A stretch of DNA of 64,000 nucleotides, from assembly GCA_024305405.1 (NCBI GenBank), contig JAKNDB010000076.1, positions 372,001 through 436,000 of the forward strand. The letters run 5' to 3'. The notes below the pieces were generated by a model, which had not been told where the DNA came from, ran no database searches, and saw nothing but the letters and a program-made list of their open reading frames with translations. The DNA comes from Dirofilaria immitis (Eukaryota > Nematoda > Chromadorea > Rhabditida > Onchocercidae). Of this stretch, positions 12,266-24,246 are shown piece by piece (position 1 is the stretch's first letter; every line of letters starts with the position of its first letter). The translations under genes were made by a program, and so were the position numbers.

Positions 12266-15200
12266 ATGTTAAATGCGGTTGACACTGTAATGTTACGATG
12301 TCCGATCTGTGAACATTCAAAATCGGTTAACGAAATGCGTCAACTTTTACCTTGTTTACACACATTTTGCAACAAATGTCTTAATAAGAGGAGTACAAAT
12401 AAGTTATGTTGTAATTTATTTAGGATAATATTGATTATGCGTGAAAGAAATTACATATTTTCACAAAAGAGATGGATAATTCTTTGCCAAAGAATAAACA
12501 CAAACAGGAAATAATTAGAATGAACCTTGCTTGCATCCTTCCATACCTGACGTAATGAACACAGAGAATGCAACTGTTGCATATCAATTTCATTGTTTTT
12601 TTTCAAAATAATCGAAATCAAAAATTTGAACATATTCTAAAATTTAGGGATAAAATTTTTGGGTTCAAAATTTAGGATTTATGATGGAATAATAGAGGGA
12701 GAAATAAATGTAAATCATATATGTTGCGAATGAAGTGATTAAAAGTTAAAATAACTGGAAAGAATAATTCAAAAACGGAATAAAAATTTTTTTAATAAAA
12801 TATAGTAAATATTTAGATATGTCTAATGCTTCATTGTTTTTCAAATATTCGCACCGAAATTCTCACGTTGAATAATTGTGATAATGATATGTGTCCAAGG
12901 TGATAATTTTTCATAATCATATGCTTTTTGAGATAACTTAAGATTTATTTTAAAAATTTTGATTTAAGAAGATTTACTTAAAAGTCTTAACTTTTGAATT
13001 TTTTCTAAATCAGTAAATTTGAGTGTCAAATGAAATTCCCTTTACCCGGAATTTTTCTGGGATATGAAATTTAAATGAGCTTATTTCAGTTTGAAGGAAA
13101 TAATTTTCATGAAAATAGTTTATTTTTAGTAATTTAAGATAGCGAGAAAAACAGTACATTTATTATTACTTATTATTTGCAAATAGTAAAACTTCTTTAT
13201 AATATTTAAATAAAACTAATGAAGTTTAGAGATAAATGAAAGGAAGAATCAAACGCGATCTCATTTCTTTATTTTGAATAGAATTCGTCAAAAATTCTGG
13301 AATCATATATGGAAATTAAGATTAAAAAAATAAAGAGAAAAAATCATTAATGTTTTATATAGGAAATTATCATTTTACGAATCAAATCCTGTAGGAAACT
13401 GTAAGCATGAATTATGCAATCCTTGTTTTGAAGAACTTTCCAAAATACAGCCTGCAGGTAAATAGAAAATTTGTTTAAAACTTTAACAAAGGAATTGATA
13501 AACTAGACTGAAACCATATAGAAAATTCATTAAAGTGGATTAATTATTAGTGTAAAGTAAAAAAAAAGTGAAAATTTTGATATATTTAGTAAGAAAAAAA
13601 AATCAAAAATGGTATTTGGAAATTTCATTTTGTTTCCTCATTGTTTAGTTACCAATTTTGTTATATTTAATGGAAATTTTTGTAAATTACTTTTTATACG
13701 CAAAAAATTGAAAAATATTATTCCAAAAAAAAAAAGAAGGAAATTTTTCACATATTTGTTAATATTTTAATTCATATAATTTTCTTATAGGATAATGTTA
13801 TGTATTACAGTATGTCCAGTATCAGGTTGTGATGAACCATTAAGTGATAGCGATACTGGTGAAATATGTGACGGTTGCAAGAAAACATTATTGGATATCA
13901 AATATATTATTACCAAATGTTGCAATGCACGATATTGTCATTCGTGTGCAATTAAAAAATTACATCTCAACTTAAATAGTTTGTTTCAATTTTTTAAAGA
14001 AATTAAAAACCGATGCTTACGTTATGATTTCTTGCCAGTTTTTTATTTCAAAATATTATATGAAAGAGATGACATGAATTACGATAAGATAAATAAATTT
14101 ATATGCAAAATAAAGCGTAAATATAAAATGAAATCAAAAAGGATCGAATATTAAACATTTAATTTTTCCCATAATTTATATTCGAACTATGCTGTAACTA
14201 ATTAATGCTTTTTACGTACTTTACGTAAACTTACGTAAAATTTGAATACTTCTTTATAGTGATTATCCGTTTTCATAACAAATGCCATTTTTCTATATCA
14301 ATAATCAAATACAATGTAGCAACTATACTTTTATCATACATTTCGTTCCCCTTTCCTTCGTCTAAATGATGAAATTTTCACAATCATATTGCAATAAATT
14401 ATTTTATTTTATATGGTTTATTTTTAATTTTTTATTTTAAATTATACTGTAATTTATTTTTTTCACCAATATCAATGTATTGTACGCATTCTGAATAACT
14501 TGCAAATTTTGCATATGCTTTAAACATTTATTATTTCATTATTCTTTTATACTCAATAAATTAATTAAATATTTGTTCGAATAAAATTCTATATCAATTA
14601 AATGAGTCGAAGTTTGTTTAGTAGAAGAAAGTTATGCAAATGTCACATGTCCGGAAGGCAAATGTCTTCAGAAAGGCAATAAAAGAAAGCTGCTCATCAA
14701 GTTGGTTTTTCAATATATATTCAATTTATCAATTTAATTATTGATTGCAATGGAATCTTGTTAATTTTTAAATATTCAACTCTTTAAATAGTAAAAGTTG
14801 TTCATTAAATTCATAACATACTTTAACATCATATGCTCTAACAAGTTATTAGAAACTAAATTTGTATTCGTTCCACAGATATTATTGCTACTGAATGCTG
14901 TAAAATTAATTAAGCATTCGATTAACAAATTACTAAATAATCGAAAAAATTAGAATTTGATGTGGAGAAAATTTACAATTATTAAATAAGAATAATGAAA
15001 TATTTAATTAAACTTCAATAACATTTGAAAAAATCATAATTGCAAGCTATATAGCTAATAACTATAATTGGAATATTTATTTAGTTGCCAATAAAAATAG
15101 GCTAATTCTTAAAATAAAGTAAATATTTGAAATTAAGTTAAATTTAAATTAAAAAGATTTTAAAAAAGTAGGAAAGAAATTTGTCAAATTAATATTAGAT

Positions 15201-17623
15201 ATAGTAGAGAAGTAAAGAACAAAAAAACGAACGAAATTTAAATGAATGAATAATTTAAGTTTTATGAATGCAACGTAACGTTATCAATAATGGGTTGGAT
15301 ACTAAATTTTAAATTCGAGAATAATTTTTGGAAATTTTGCATTTTTTCCCTTACTTTCTTCATCGCTTTTGATATAAATGTAAATTTCAAAGTTTAAACA
15401 AATAAGGTGCGAAAAAATTTTTATTTATTTTGCACATTAAATGTAATTTGAATGTGAAAAAGTAGAATTGTTTACATATGAAAGTCGAAAACAAATTTTT
15501 TTAAATTTTAATTTTAAGTAAAAAAATTTTCGTTGTTTTGAATCATTCGCGGCTTATTACTGATACTTACTATTAATGTTCTTTTAATTTATTTCGTGTT
15601 TTAATCGTATCAAATAGTTGTAAAATATAGGTTTTTGTTTTCGTGATATATCTAATTCTATGTGATTACTTACAATGTACATTTAAATTTATTTTAATTT
15701 AAAATTATGGCGCAAGTACCTAATATCAAATTGTCTAATTTAATAAAAATAGCTCGGTTTTCATTTCTATAAATCATTACTATTATTAAATCAGGCATAG
15801 GAAAATACATTATGGGAATATACGATAATTGTCTTCTTATTTAACATTATTTCAAATATAAATACTTTTTAAATGTAAATGCAATTTACTATATGCAATT
15901 AACCCTATCGTTAAAAGAATTCAAAATTGTGCTAATCACTATTCGAATCGTCATTAGATTGTGAACATTTCAAAATATTAATTATAATAAACATTTTAAG
16001 GCCCTATTACTAAAAATCTTTTCATTAACTACAGGCTTTCTTTTATATGATTGTTTTAATAATGGGTATTACTTTAAATATAAGTGTTTAGAGTTGCGAC
16101 TTAAATTTTTATTGAAGTTCAATAAAACATTGTTATTAATATTTAAGTGATTATTTTTGCTTGTAACTATTGAATTACATTATCTAAATTTATCATTCTA
16201 ACATTCCAATCATTTTTCCTTTTTTATTTTTGATTTTGAAATTTATTTTACTTTCGCCTTTCCAACTTTTTTTTTATAACAAGATAGCCCAATGTATGGG
16301 AATTGATAATTGCGAAGGTAAAGCATTAAATTGCTTCCCATCGAATGGTGAATGTGAACATGATATATGCATCGATTGCTTGGATAAAATGCTTATTGAA
16401 TGTGAAACTACTGGTAATTAATTTATTAATTGTCTAATTCATTTTTAATCAATAGATTATAAGGTCAAACATATATTTTGAATATAAAATGAAAATAAAA
16501 AATTTTTAATAAATTTTTTAAGGCTCACCACCAATGTGCCCTAATAATTTATGTCATCAGTCGTATACGGTTGATTCAGTTATTGCATTAAAAGCAATTT
16601 TCCTCAACGAGCCAAATATTTCAATCATTTTGCTCTTGAAAATCAAGGCTATTTTCTGATTAAAGATGATTCAATTTCGGTTAATTCTCATTTTCATCAA
16701 TTCGGACCATCTTTTATTATTCATTTCTTATAATTTTATCATTTACGATTTCTCTTCTTCTGAAATTTAAAAATATTTTGAAATTTTAGTTTAGTATGAA
16801 AAGCATTTTTTACAAATTTCCGTAAAATTTTTTTAAAATTGACAAACATATACTAATTTTATTTAATGATAGCATTATTAGAAATTTGAAATATCGCCAA
16901 ATTTTACGGTTAAATCACGACGAATGGAAGTGAAATGTGAACTTCAAGGTCCGGATGAAAGTAATCAAGCAACGGTTATTTATGATCGAAAGGGTAACGT
17001 AGCGGATTTTATACGTGAAATGCGGCGAGCTTTGAAAATTTTACCGCTTGATAAAGTGATTTTTTGAAATTTTATAAATTTCAGCATTTTTATATTTCTG
17101 CCTTACGTATAAATAATTAAAAGATATAACAGTTATAGGTGCTAACATTCTAAATTATTCGTTGTTGATACACAGAATTTTAAATCATTTCCTTTAATTT
17201 TTGATGAATTAATTATTCATAATAATATATTACATGCTATTATAAATAATATAATTATATCATCTTTCGAATATAATTTAATTTAAACTTTTACAGTTCT
17301 TCAACCATCGTTAATTTTTATCGTTTTTGCTTTTTATGAAATATTTTGAATTGTTGAAATTTGTTTTTTCTTTTTAATTATAAAAATTATACTAATATTA
17401 ATTTAATATTAATTCACTTCGTCAGATTTATGGATATTATATTCGGCGTGAAAATGAAAAAAGTGCAGAAAAAACTGATGATCGAAAACCAGATGAAGAA
17501 TTAATAGTGGATGCAAAATCGATAGATCGACCGATTAGCGAATTAAATTTAACACCTGATTGCATAGTGGTTGTTGATACAAGCGGTATCGTCCAAATTA
17601 AATCACCCGAAAGTATACAGTAA
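12266..17623 (+). CDS. multi-RING-module protein with C-terminal ubiquitin-like fold
   Basis: Seven exons with mutually consistent phases, giving about 314 residues: 12266-12402, 13363-13457, 13811-13978, 16288-16413, 16523-16569, 16882-17055 and 17426-17623. The start is the first ATG after acceptor-like TTTAG sites. Exons 1-4 each carry the spacing C-x4-C-x2-C (CLHTFCNKC, CKHELCNPC, CNARYCHSC, CEHDICIDC), usually with His at the third position. They are accompanied by upstream Cys pairs (CPIC, CPVSGC, CDGC), with CPNNLC in exon 5. The last two exons predict a beta-grasp pattern: two strands, a helix around VADFIREMRRALKIL, a strand at IYGYYIRR, and a final strand CIVVVDTSG. There is no C-terminal Gly-Gly. 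Inference: zinc-binding, ubiquitin-pathway protein, perhaps an E3 ligase related to the RBR class. The exon 1 donor (GTTATG), the exon 3 donor (GTTTGT), the exon 5 end and the exon 6 acceptor are weak, and the 2.3 kb intron after exon 3 could instead separate two genes. Confidence 0.62.
13979..16287 (+). other. large intron 3 of the RING-module gene
   Basis: This is 2.3 kb of very AT-rich sequence. The exon 3 frame stays open past the proposed donor to a TAA at 14152-14154 with an Asn/Lys/Tyr-rich tail, so a shorter protein ending there is an alternative isoform or gene model. I see no other feature. Confidence 0.45.
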
Positions 17624-20600
17624 AATCGTATTCTTATCTCATTGTTTACTTGATTATATTATATATAACTATAATTTTTTCTGAAATACAAAAAACAGCT
17701 CACAACTTCTTTTTGAGAATTTGGTTACTAGTTGCTTTTTTATTCCTTTGGAATAATTCCGCTATGAATTGTCAAAGATAATTAACTGTTCAGATCTTAG
17801 TTTGGTTCCAAATGATAAACTTTGTCTGATACCCGAGCTGGAATCTACTTTTTTCTACCACTGTCTGGATATAAGAATGTTTTAGATTCTCATCTATTAC
17901 TTCCAACTGTCGGAAAACTCATTCATTCGCTTTAAGGATTGATTTTCTTTATCATTTTTTCCCATAAAATTCTGAAGCGACGTTATAACAAAGCACTTTC
18001 CTTAAACAAAAAATGAAGATTACTTTAGTTTTTAAATGCCTGAGATTTTTTGGAGGTGTGTTGTTGTGTTGAAGCTGCTGTTGTGGATTTCTTGTAGTAC
18101 TAACCCAGGATGCTCTGGGACGTTCCTAGTGAATGTCCTGATGCTATTTAATGAGTACAAAGGTGTTAAACGGATGGTACATCATGAATAAAACTGGATA
18201 TAAAGATGAGAACAGATGGTGCATCATGATATAGACATAGAGTATACACAATTTCCTTAATGGAAAAATAACTATGTAAGTAAAAGCTAATTTATATATT
18301 ACATTTTAATTATTGAATATAAAGTTCTAGAGTATAAGAATTTATATGTAAATTAATTTACCAGATTCTGAAGACATTATTTTATAAAATATCTCGATTT
18401 TTTTCCGACAGCTGCTCGAGAATTCCCACTATAATTTTGTGGCTGATAAAGAATGGTAGTGACAGTTTTAGCAGCTTTGTTATTGCAAGAGGATGATTGA
18501 GTATGTCTCTCTTAGTAGGTCGACTCTTTGATATCTAAGTTTACATATTGAAGGCCTGATTCAAATTAAGCAATATATATGTTTAATAATACTTTTCGAT
18601 AACATTTCGATATTTATTAAACTTAAAATATTTTTTTTTCATTTTCTTTAACCGCTGCAAAGCATTCTTTCTGACTCTCAATGTTAACATTTCATTAAAT
18701 CTTTACTACGATAAATTTGAAATATATCAACGAAAGCAGTAATTACAAGATCAATAATGCAAATTCAACGACTTCAATAAGACAATTTTAATAACGATAA
18801 CATAACTTAAAGGAAAAAGTAAATTAAATAACACCCGATATGGTTTGGTTGTTCAACTGTTTCGTTGAAGCCCATCCTTTATAATGGCTTTAGCGCTCAA
18901 GATCCTTTTCTTCCGCATAATTAGAGGATCCTGCTATAGTTCTGTGACTGTAACAAATAGTGCCTTTATTAGCATGTGGTAATGGAACTCTTTTAAAGTT
19001 CATAGATACAGTAAGCGAGTAACTTTAGCCTACATTTCGTATTGAAACAGTAAATTCTCACATATAACAGTAAATTCGTCCATCAATATTAAATTCAGAA
19101 GAAAGGAATTACTAATTCTCTGGTTCTCGTGATTTCAGCAACAGTCATCCTTACTTGTATGAATTCCAACCCAGTAATTAGTAATTAATTAATCGTTATG
19201 GTATAGAGATCAAAAATTTAATTTTTTCTTTCCGATCCGTTTTCTCTTTATATTGTTGTCCTAGTTCTTCTCATGAGAGGCTTCGATCTCGTGGTATTAG
19301 ATTGAGTTTTTTTATTTCGTTCAGAAGTTTTAAAATCTTTTTGTGATTGACTGTGCTGATTTAATCAAGTTGGTGGGTATACTTCACTTCGGTCATAAAA
19401 CTTTGTCTTGGAAGTGATTTTTGTGTAACTGGAAATTGGATAGAGCTGAATTTGTTGTGCAGCAAATTCTTTTGTTACGGACTTTATTCGCCGCATCTAT
19501 CAATATGTAAAACAGTTGATAAATATCGATATGCAATCGATAATTTATATATTTTTTTGATAGGAAAAAGTTATCTGAGAATTATTAGTATTAGGAATTA
19601 ATAGAGTTGATGAAGTTTGGAAATTTATTTGAAAAGCGCCGCTGTTGAATACCGATCAAAGCAAAGCATAATAAATAATTATAAATGAAGCTTCCTGATA
19701 AGACAGAGAGTAAGATATATGAATGAAAAAGAAGTTGAATTCTCTCATGGATCGAGAATCTTCTTTTCATATGGATGATGCTCGGTCTTGATAATGGATA
19801 ATAACTTATAATATTGTTAATTATACTTTGTATAGATTGGTTATCGGATAAAGAAAAAGATATAGATAATACAATATTTCAGATATTTCAGGCAATATAC
19901 ATAAGCTTTAGTCTTTGCAACATTCTAAACTATTAGCATGGATTTCAAACATCTTAAAAACGCACACAATCTTTATTAGTAGATCGAAAGATGCGAGAAT
20001 AAAGGGTCTTTGTGCTGAGATTTGGATAAATGGATTTATTCATTTGAGAAATATTACATATTCCTGCTGCACAAAATATTTTTAATTATTTCATCAAATT
20101 TATAAAATATTTCGGTTTTGCTGACAATCCAACTGAAGGAGCTTCGCACATATCGTTATCCAAATGCACTTTTTGTCCTTACTGCTATATTATCGTCTGG
20201 ATTCGTATTCATTTCCTTTGCTCTTCCATGATTCCTTTTCGGTTTTCCGGATCCTTCTTCATCTCTTCTCTCCCCTATTGATTGTATCATTGACTTCGAG
20301 GAAATGTAGAGTATTCATTGGTCATGTGGAATTTTCTGTTGCGTATCTCTTTTAATGCTGTGCTTGCAGTCCTGTTTCTTCTTTTGAGTCTTTTTATCTT
20401 CGCCGATTTCTATAGGCATCAAAAGTTTTAGGTCATTTACTAACGCAATCTCTTTTGACACGTGACCTTTCATGTTATTAGGATTTATATGTATGTTCTA
20501 TATTTCAAACAAATCAACCATTTTTTCATATAAACATTAATATTTGATAAATCAATGCTACTCTATAAGAAAGAATAATATTTGTATTTGAAAGAACAAT

Positions 20601-23600
20601 AGGAACAATATTTCAATAAAGAACAATATTTGTTTATAAGTACAAAATAAAGGAACTGTTAAGATCATATTGAGGGATTTTTATTCTTTATTGAAAAACT
20701 AACAGTTCGTCAAAAAAATAATTGCTGAATGTTGTTTCGTTTCTTTATAATCAAAAATGCCCATATTATAACATAGTTTCATCTTGCCCATATGAAGCGT
20801 ATGATTCAGTAAACAATTTCAAACTATTTAGATATAAATTTATGCAGTTAACAGAATGTTTGTGATAACTTTCTTTGTGCAATTTTTTTATCAGTAAAAT
20901 CTCGACTGTGGTTTCTGGACTAAAGTTTAGAATGATCTTTTCCGTACTGCTTCCGAAGTGTTATTACTGATTTCTTAAATATTCAAAAGCCACAATCAAG
21001 GCGATTTCTACCTGTCTATTATTCCATGTTTTTTACATAAAATGTTTGTTAATATATTTGAAAAAACATTTGAGAAAAATATAACAATAGTTCTCAGTGA
21101 TCAACGGATTACCTACTCGAATTTATTAGTAATGATTAATTAAGAGAAAATATTTTGCATGTAATAAAACGAAATGATGTTTTGTAGCTGAAATGGTGAA
21201 GAAATTCTCTGATAAAATATAATGATTCATAAGGGAATTTGTTAGAGATGCATTAAATTGTAGATCAAAATGTCGTAAATCATATTAGTCTTGTTTATGT
21301 GTTCCAAATAAAGATGATGCCTCTAGTGACCTCAGAATTGATCTAGGAATAGCGCGATGGAAGCTGATCAACAACATCATTTTTGCTAGATGTCTCTACG
21401 AGGAGTTGAATGGCATATTGGCTTGAGTCGCTTCTTTCCTTTGAGTTATATTATCGTTATCAGGAATTGTCTTATTGTATTATTGTAATTGTAATTGTTG
21501 CGTTCGTTTTGTTATCGTAATTATCGTAATAAAGGTTTGATTGCTCAAGTTTGAGGTGCAAAAAAGTATCTCAATTTTGATTGAAAGGCAGAAAGTATGC
21601 TTAATTTTTATCACGTTAAAGAAGATTGGCGACAGCTCTAATTAATTTGCAAGAAGTGGTTTGACTCATACCTCGACAAGATGAAGTACCAATTTTACAT
21701 GAAGTACCAACTGTTAACAAAGTAACATAAAGGATTATTAATTAATTTATTTATTTAAATCAATCTTTGGAGATTTTAATTTTATTAAATAGAATCCATT
21801 CATTTACTGAATATTTTTACGCTTTACATATTTTCTTATTTTCCAATAAAATTCAATGATTTCATTGCTTTTAACTACTAATTTATCCGAATTATCATGT
21901 TGTTTAATATCAGTATTAATTACCTCTGTCTGTAGAAGTATATTTAAATAACATAAAAGAGTTTCATCTTGGAACGAACTTTGTGAAATTATGGTGTTGA
22001 TATTTCTGAATCACAAATTGAACTGTGATAAATTTTGACTTTGATGAATATTTGAGAAATTTTAAGAAATCTTTGTTGAATTTAACTTTGATTGCTTATT
22101 AATACTATCTTTCTTTTATGTCTTCAATATGTTCTTTATATAAATTTGTTTGCTAATACATTTGGGAAGCAATATCGATTATTTGGTTCATTTTTCATTA
22201 GAAATTTTCAAAATACATATTTTTTTTTACACATATTCGAACAATAGAAAGATTTTGGTGAATAATTTTCTTCTAATCTTCTGTTATGTTAAAAAGTTAA
22301 TTAATTCATTTGAATAAATATAACACTGAAGAAGAAAATAACAATGATTCTTACTGATTAACTGATTAATTGACCTTGTTAGGCAACAAAAAGTTGCTTC
22401 TTTCTATTCTTTAATTCCGTCAGAAATTTCTAAAAGAGTATTTTTCAATTTTTACATATTTTGTTCGATATTTCAAGCAAATCAATCATTTTTGTATTTT
22501 ATCAAATATTTATCATACTGTATCAGATGTTTAACATATTTTATAATCGAGTTTTGACAGTTCCAATAGCTAATAAAAAGATAACTTATTGACATATTAT
22601 AATTATCACATGAACAAAGATATCGGGACAATATATATCACTCATTGAAATTAGTCCTATAGCAAAATCAGTCATTTTCCTTGGAAAAATCTCCTGCAAC
22701 CATATTTCCATATTTCAGTAACTGCATATGTCAGACCAGTATCAATTTCCATCTCACCTTGATAAATTGCACCTATTGTCGATGGTTCACCAAGCAAACG
22801 TAATATACTTCACGGAGTATCTGAGAATGTTTGACTGCAAAGATATAATGGTATTAATAAAAGACTGAGAAAATTAGAAATGCAAAAGGCTAATAGTAGC
22901 ACTTATGATGTTACGTAAGTCAGTTGGTGATTGCCCTATAAGACCTCGAATCTTGCGTCCAAAATATTAGAATATATATTTTAATTCGCAAATGAATTTT
23001 ATCGAGTTTAATTATGTAGCGAAGAACATTTCCTTTGCTCTACAAACTTTTGCATTCTTTTCTCAGGTTATATTTTCTTTTACAACTTTAAAATGCGGTC
23101 AATTTTGGATTAATTTGGCACAATAATGATACAGTGTTATCATTATTATTTTTATTAACTCTTTTGCTGAATGAAAGATGAAGAATTCGAGTGGAATCGA
23201 ATTACGGTGACATTTTCGCTGTTTATTGATCTGTCTTTCAGAAACACTCCAACAATATTTGTTTCATTTATGTTGTTAATAATGAATTCTCTTTCGAATT
23301 ACTTAAAAATCATAATCTGAATATTGTTCACCATTTTCCGGTTCGGCGCCATTGATTGTCATAAAGTGGAAGGCTATTATTTTGTGACTATTGAGGAAAT
23401 GCAAATTATCCTGCAAATAAATCATCCTCCATTTTACTAAATTGGCGTTCATAAAAACTAATAGAACAATGTTTCGATAAGTGTAATGTATGAAATTGCA
23501 CTAAAAATACGTTAAAAATATCAAAAATATACAAAGAATCAAATCCGTAAATTTAGTAAATTTAGCATACCAAATATTAATTATTCTTGATATGAAAATA

Positions 23601-24088
23601 GCTTTGCACTTTAAGTAATAATTGCATTCATTCTTAGTTCCTTATAACACTAATAAAGAGAATCAGATTGAACCGAAGCAATTAAAAACCAGAAGAAACA
23701 AATAAGTGTTTCAAATCTTTCACTTCGAAAACTTTTTTTCCATTTTTTTTTATTTTGGTATTTACAATAAAAATTGATGCGTTTATTTCTCGGTCAACAA
23801 ATAATAACACTGAATTATCACGAATCATCCTCAGATAATTCACTAAAATATTTGTTGTAACAATTCTTGCACATATTGATATACAATATTATTCGTTGTC
23901 TATCCATAATTATTATGAGAACTTCTCGATTTTGAAACATTAGGAGAACATTTCACCACAACAATTTATATCTGAAATTTTGCCAAATATCAATCAATAA
24001 ATATTGGTCTAATCAAAAATTCCATTGCTAGTTAATGTTCCTTGATTTAGATTCCTCATGTAGATAAAAGTAATCATCAAGTCTGAAC
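17624..24088. other. unassigned stretch, purine-rich on the minus strand
   Basis: No gene could be assembled. On the minus strand several segments read as protein-like but contain in-frame stops (about 18420-18530, 18850-18990, 19235-19500, 20060-20500, 21300-21450 and 22680-22800). The minus strand is A/G-rich here, which makes all frames look protein-like, so old pseudogene remnants and simple composition are both possible. Runs such as TATTGTAATTGTAATTG near 21475 are simple sequence. Confidence 0.4.
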
Positions 24089-24246
24089 TTATATATTCTT
24101 TCGGTATACATTCTCCCGAGCATTCGATTGCGCAACAACAAAAGTTGGTGTGTTGTCCATAATTTTTTGAATAGTTTGGGCTGCCGTACGCGCTTGATTT
24201 TCAGCTTTCTCTTGAGTAAATTGTTTATCGCTGCTAATTACAATGA
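24089..24246 (-). CDS. terminal exon of an unrecognised minus-strand gene
   Basis: Acceptor GAAATTAG, then two bases and 52 codons to TAA at 24091-24089. It encodes a hydrophilic helical segment including SSDKQFTQEKAENQARTAAQ and ends FVVAQSNARENVYRKNI. The base composition is markedly more GC-rich than the flanks, the frame is uninterrupted, and both alternative frames look worse. A possible preceding exon near 24838-24785 (LRNILQAYLPMDF) would join in phase, but its donor GTTTAA is poor. I do not recognise the family. The stop and the acceptor make this a real-looking C-terminus. Confidence 0.45.
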
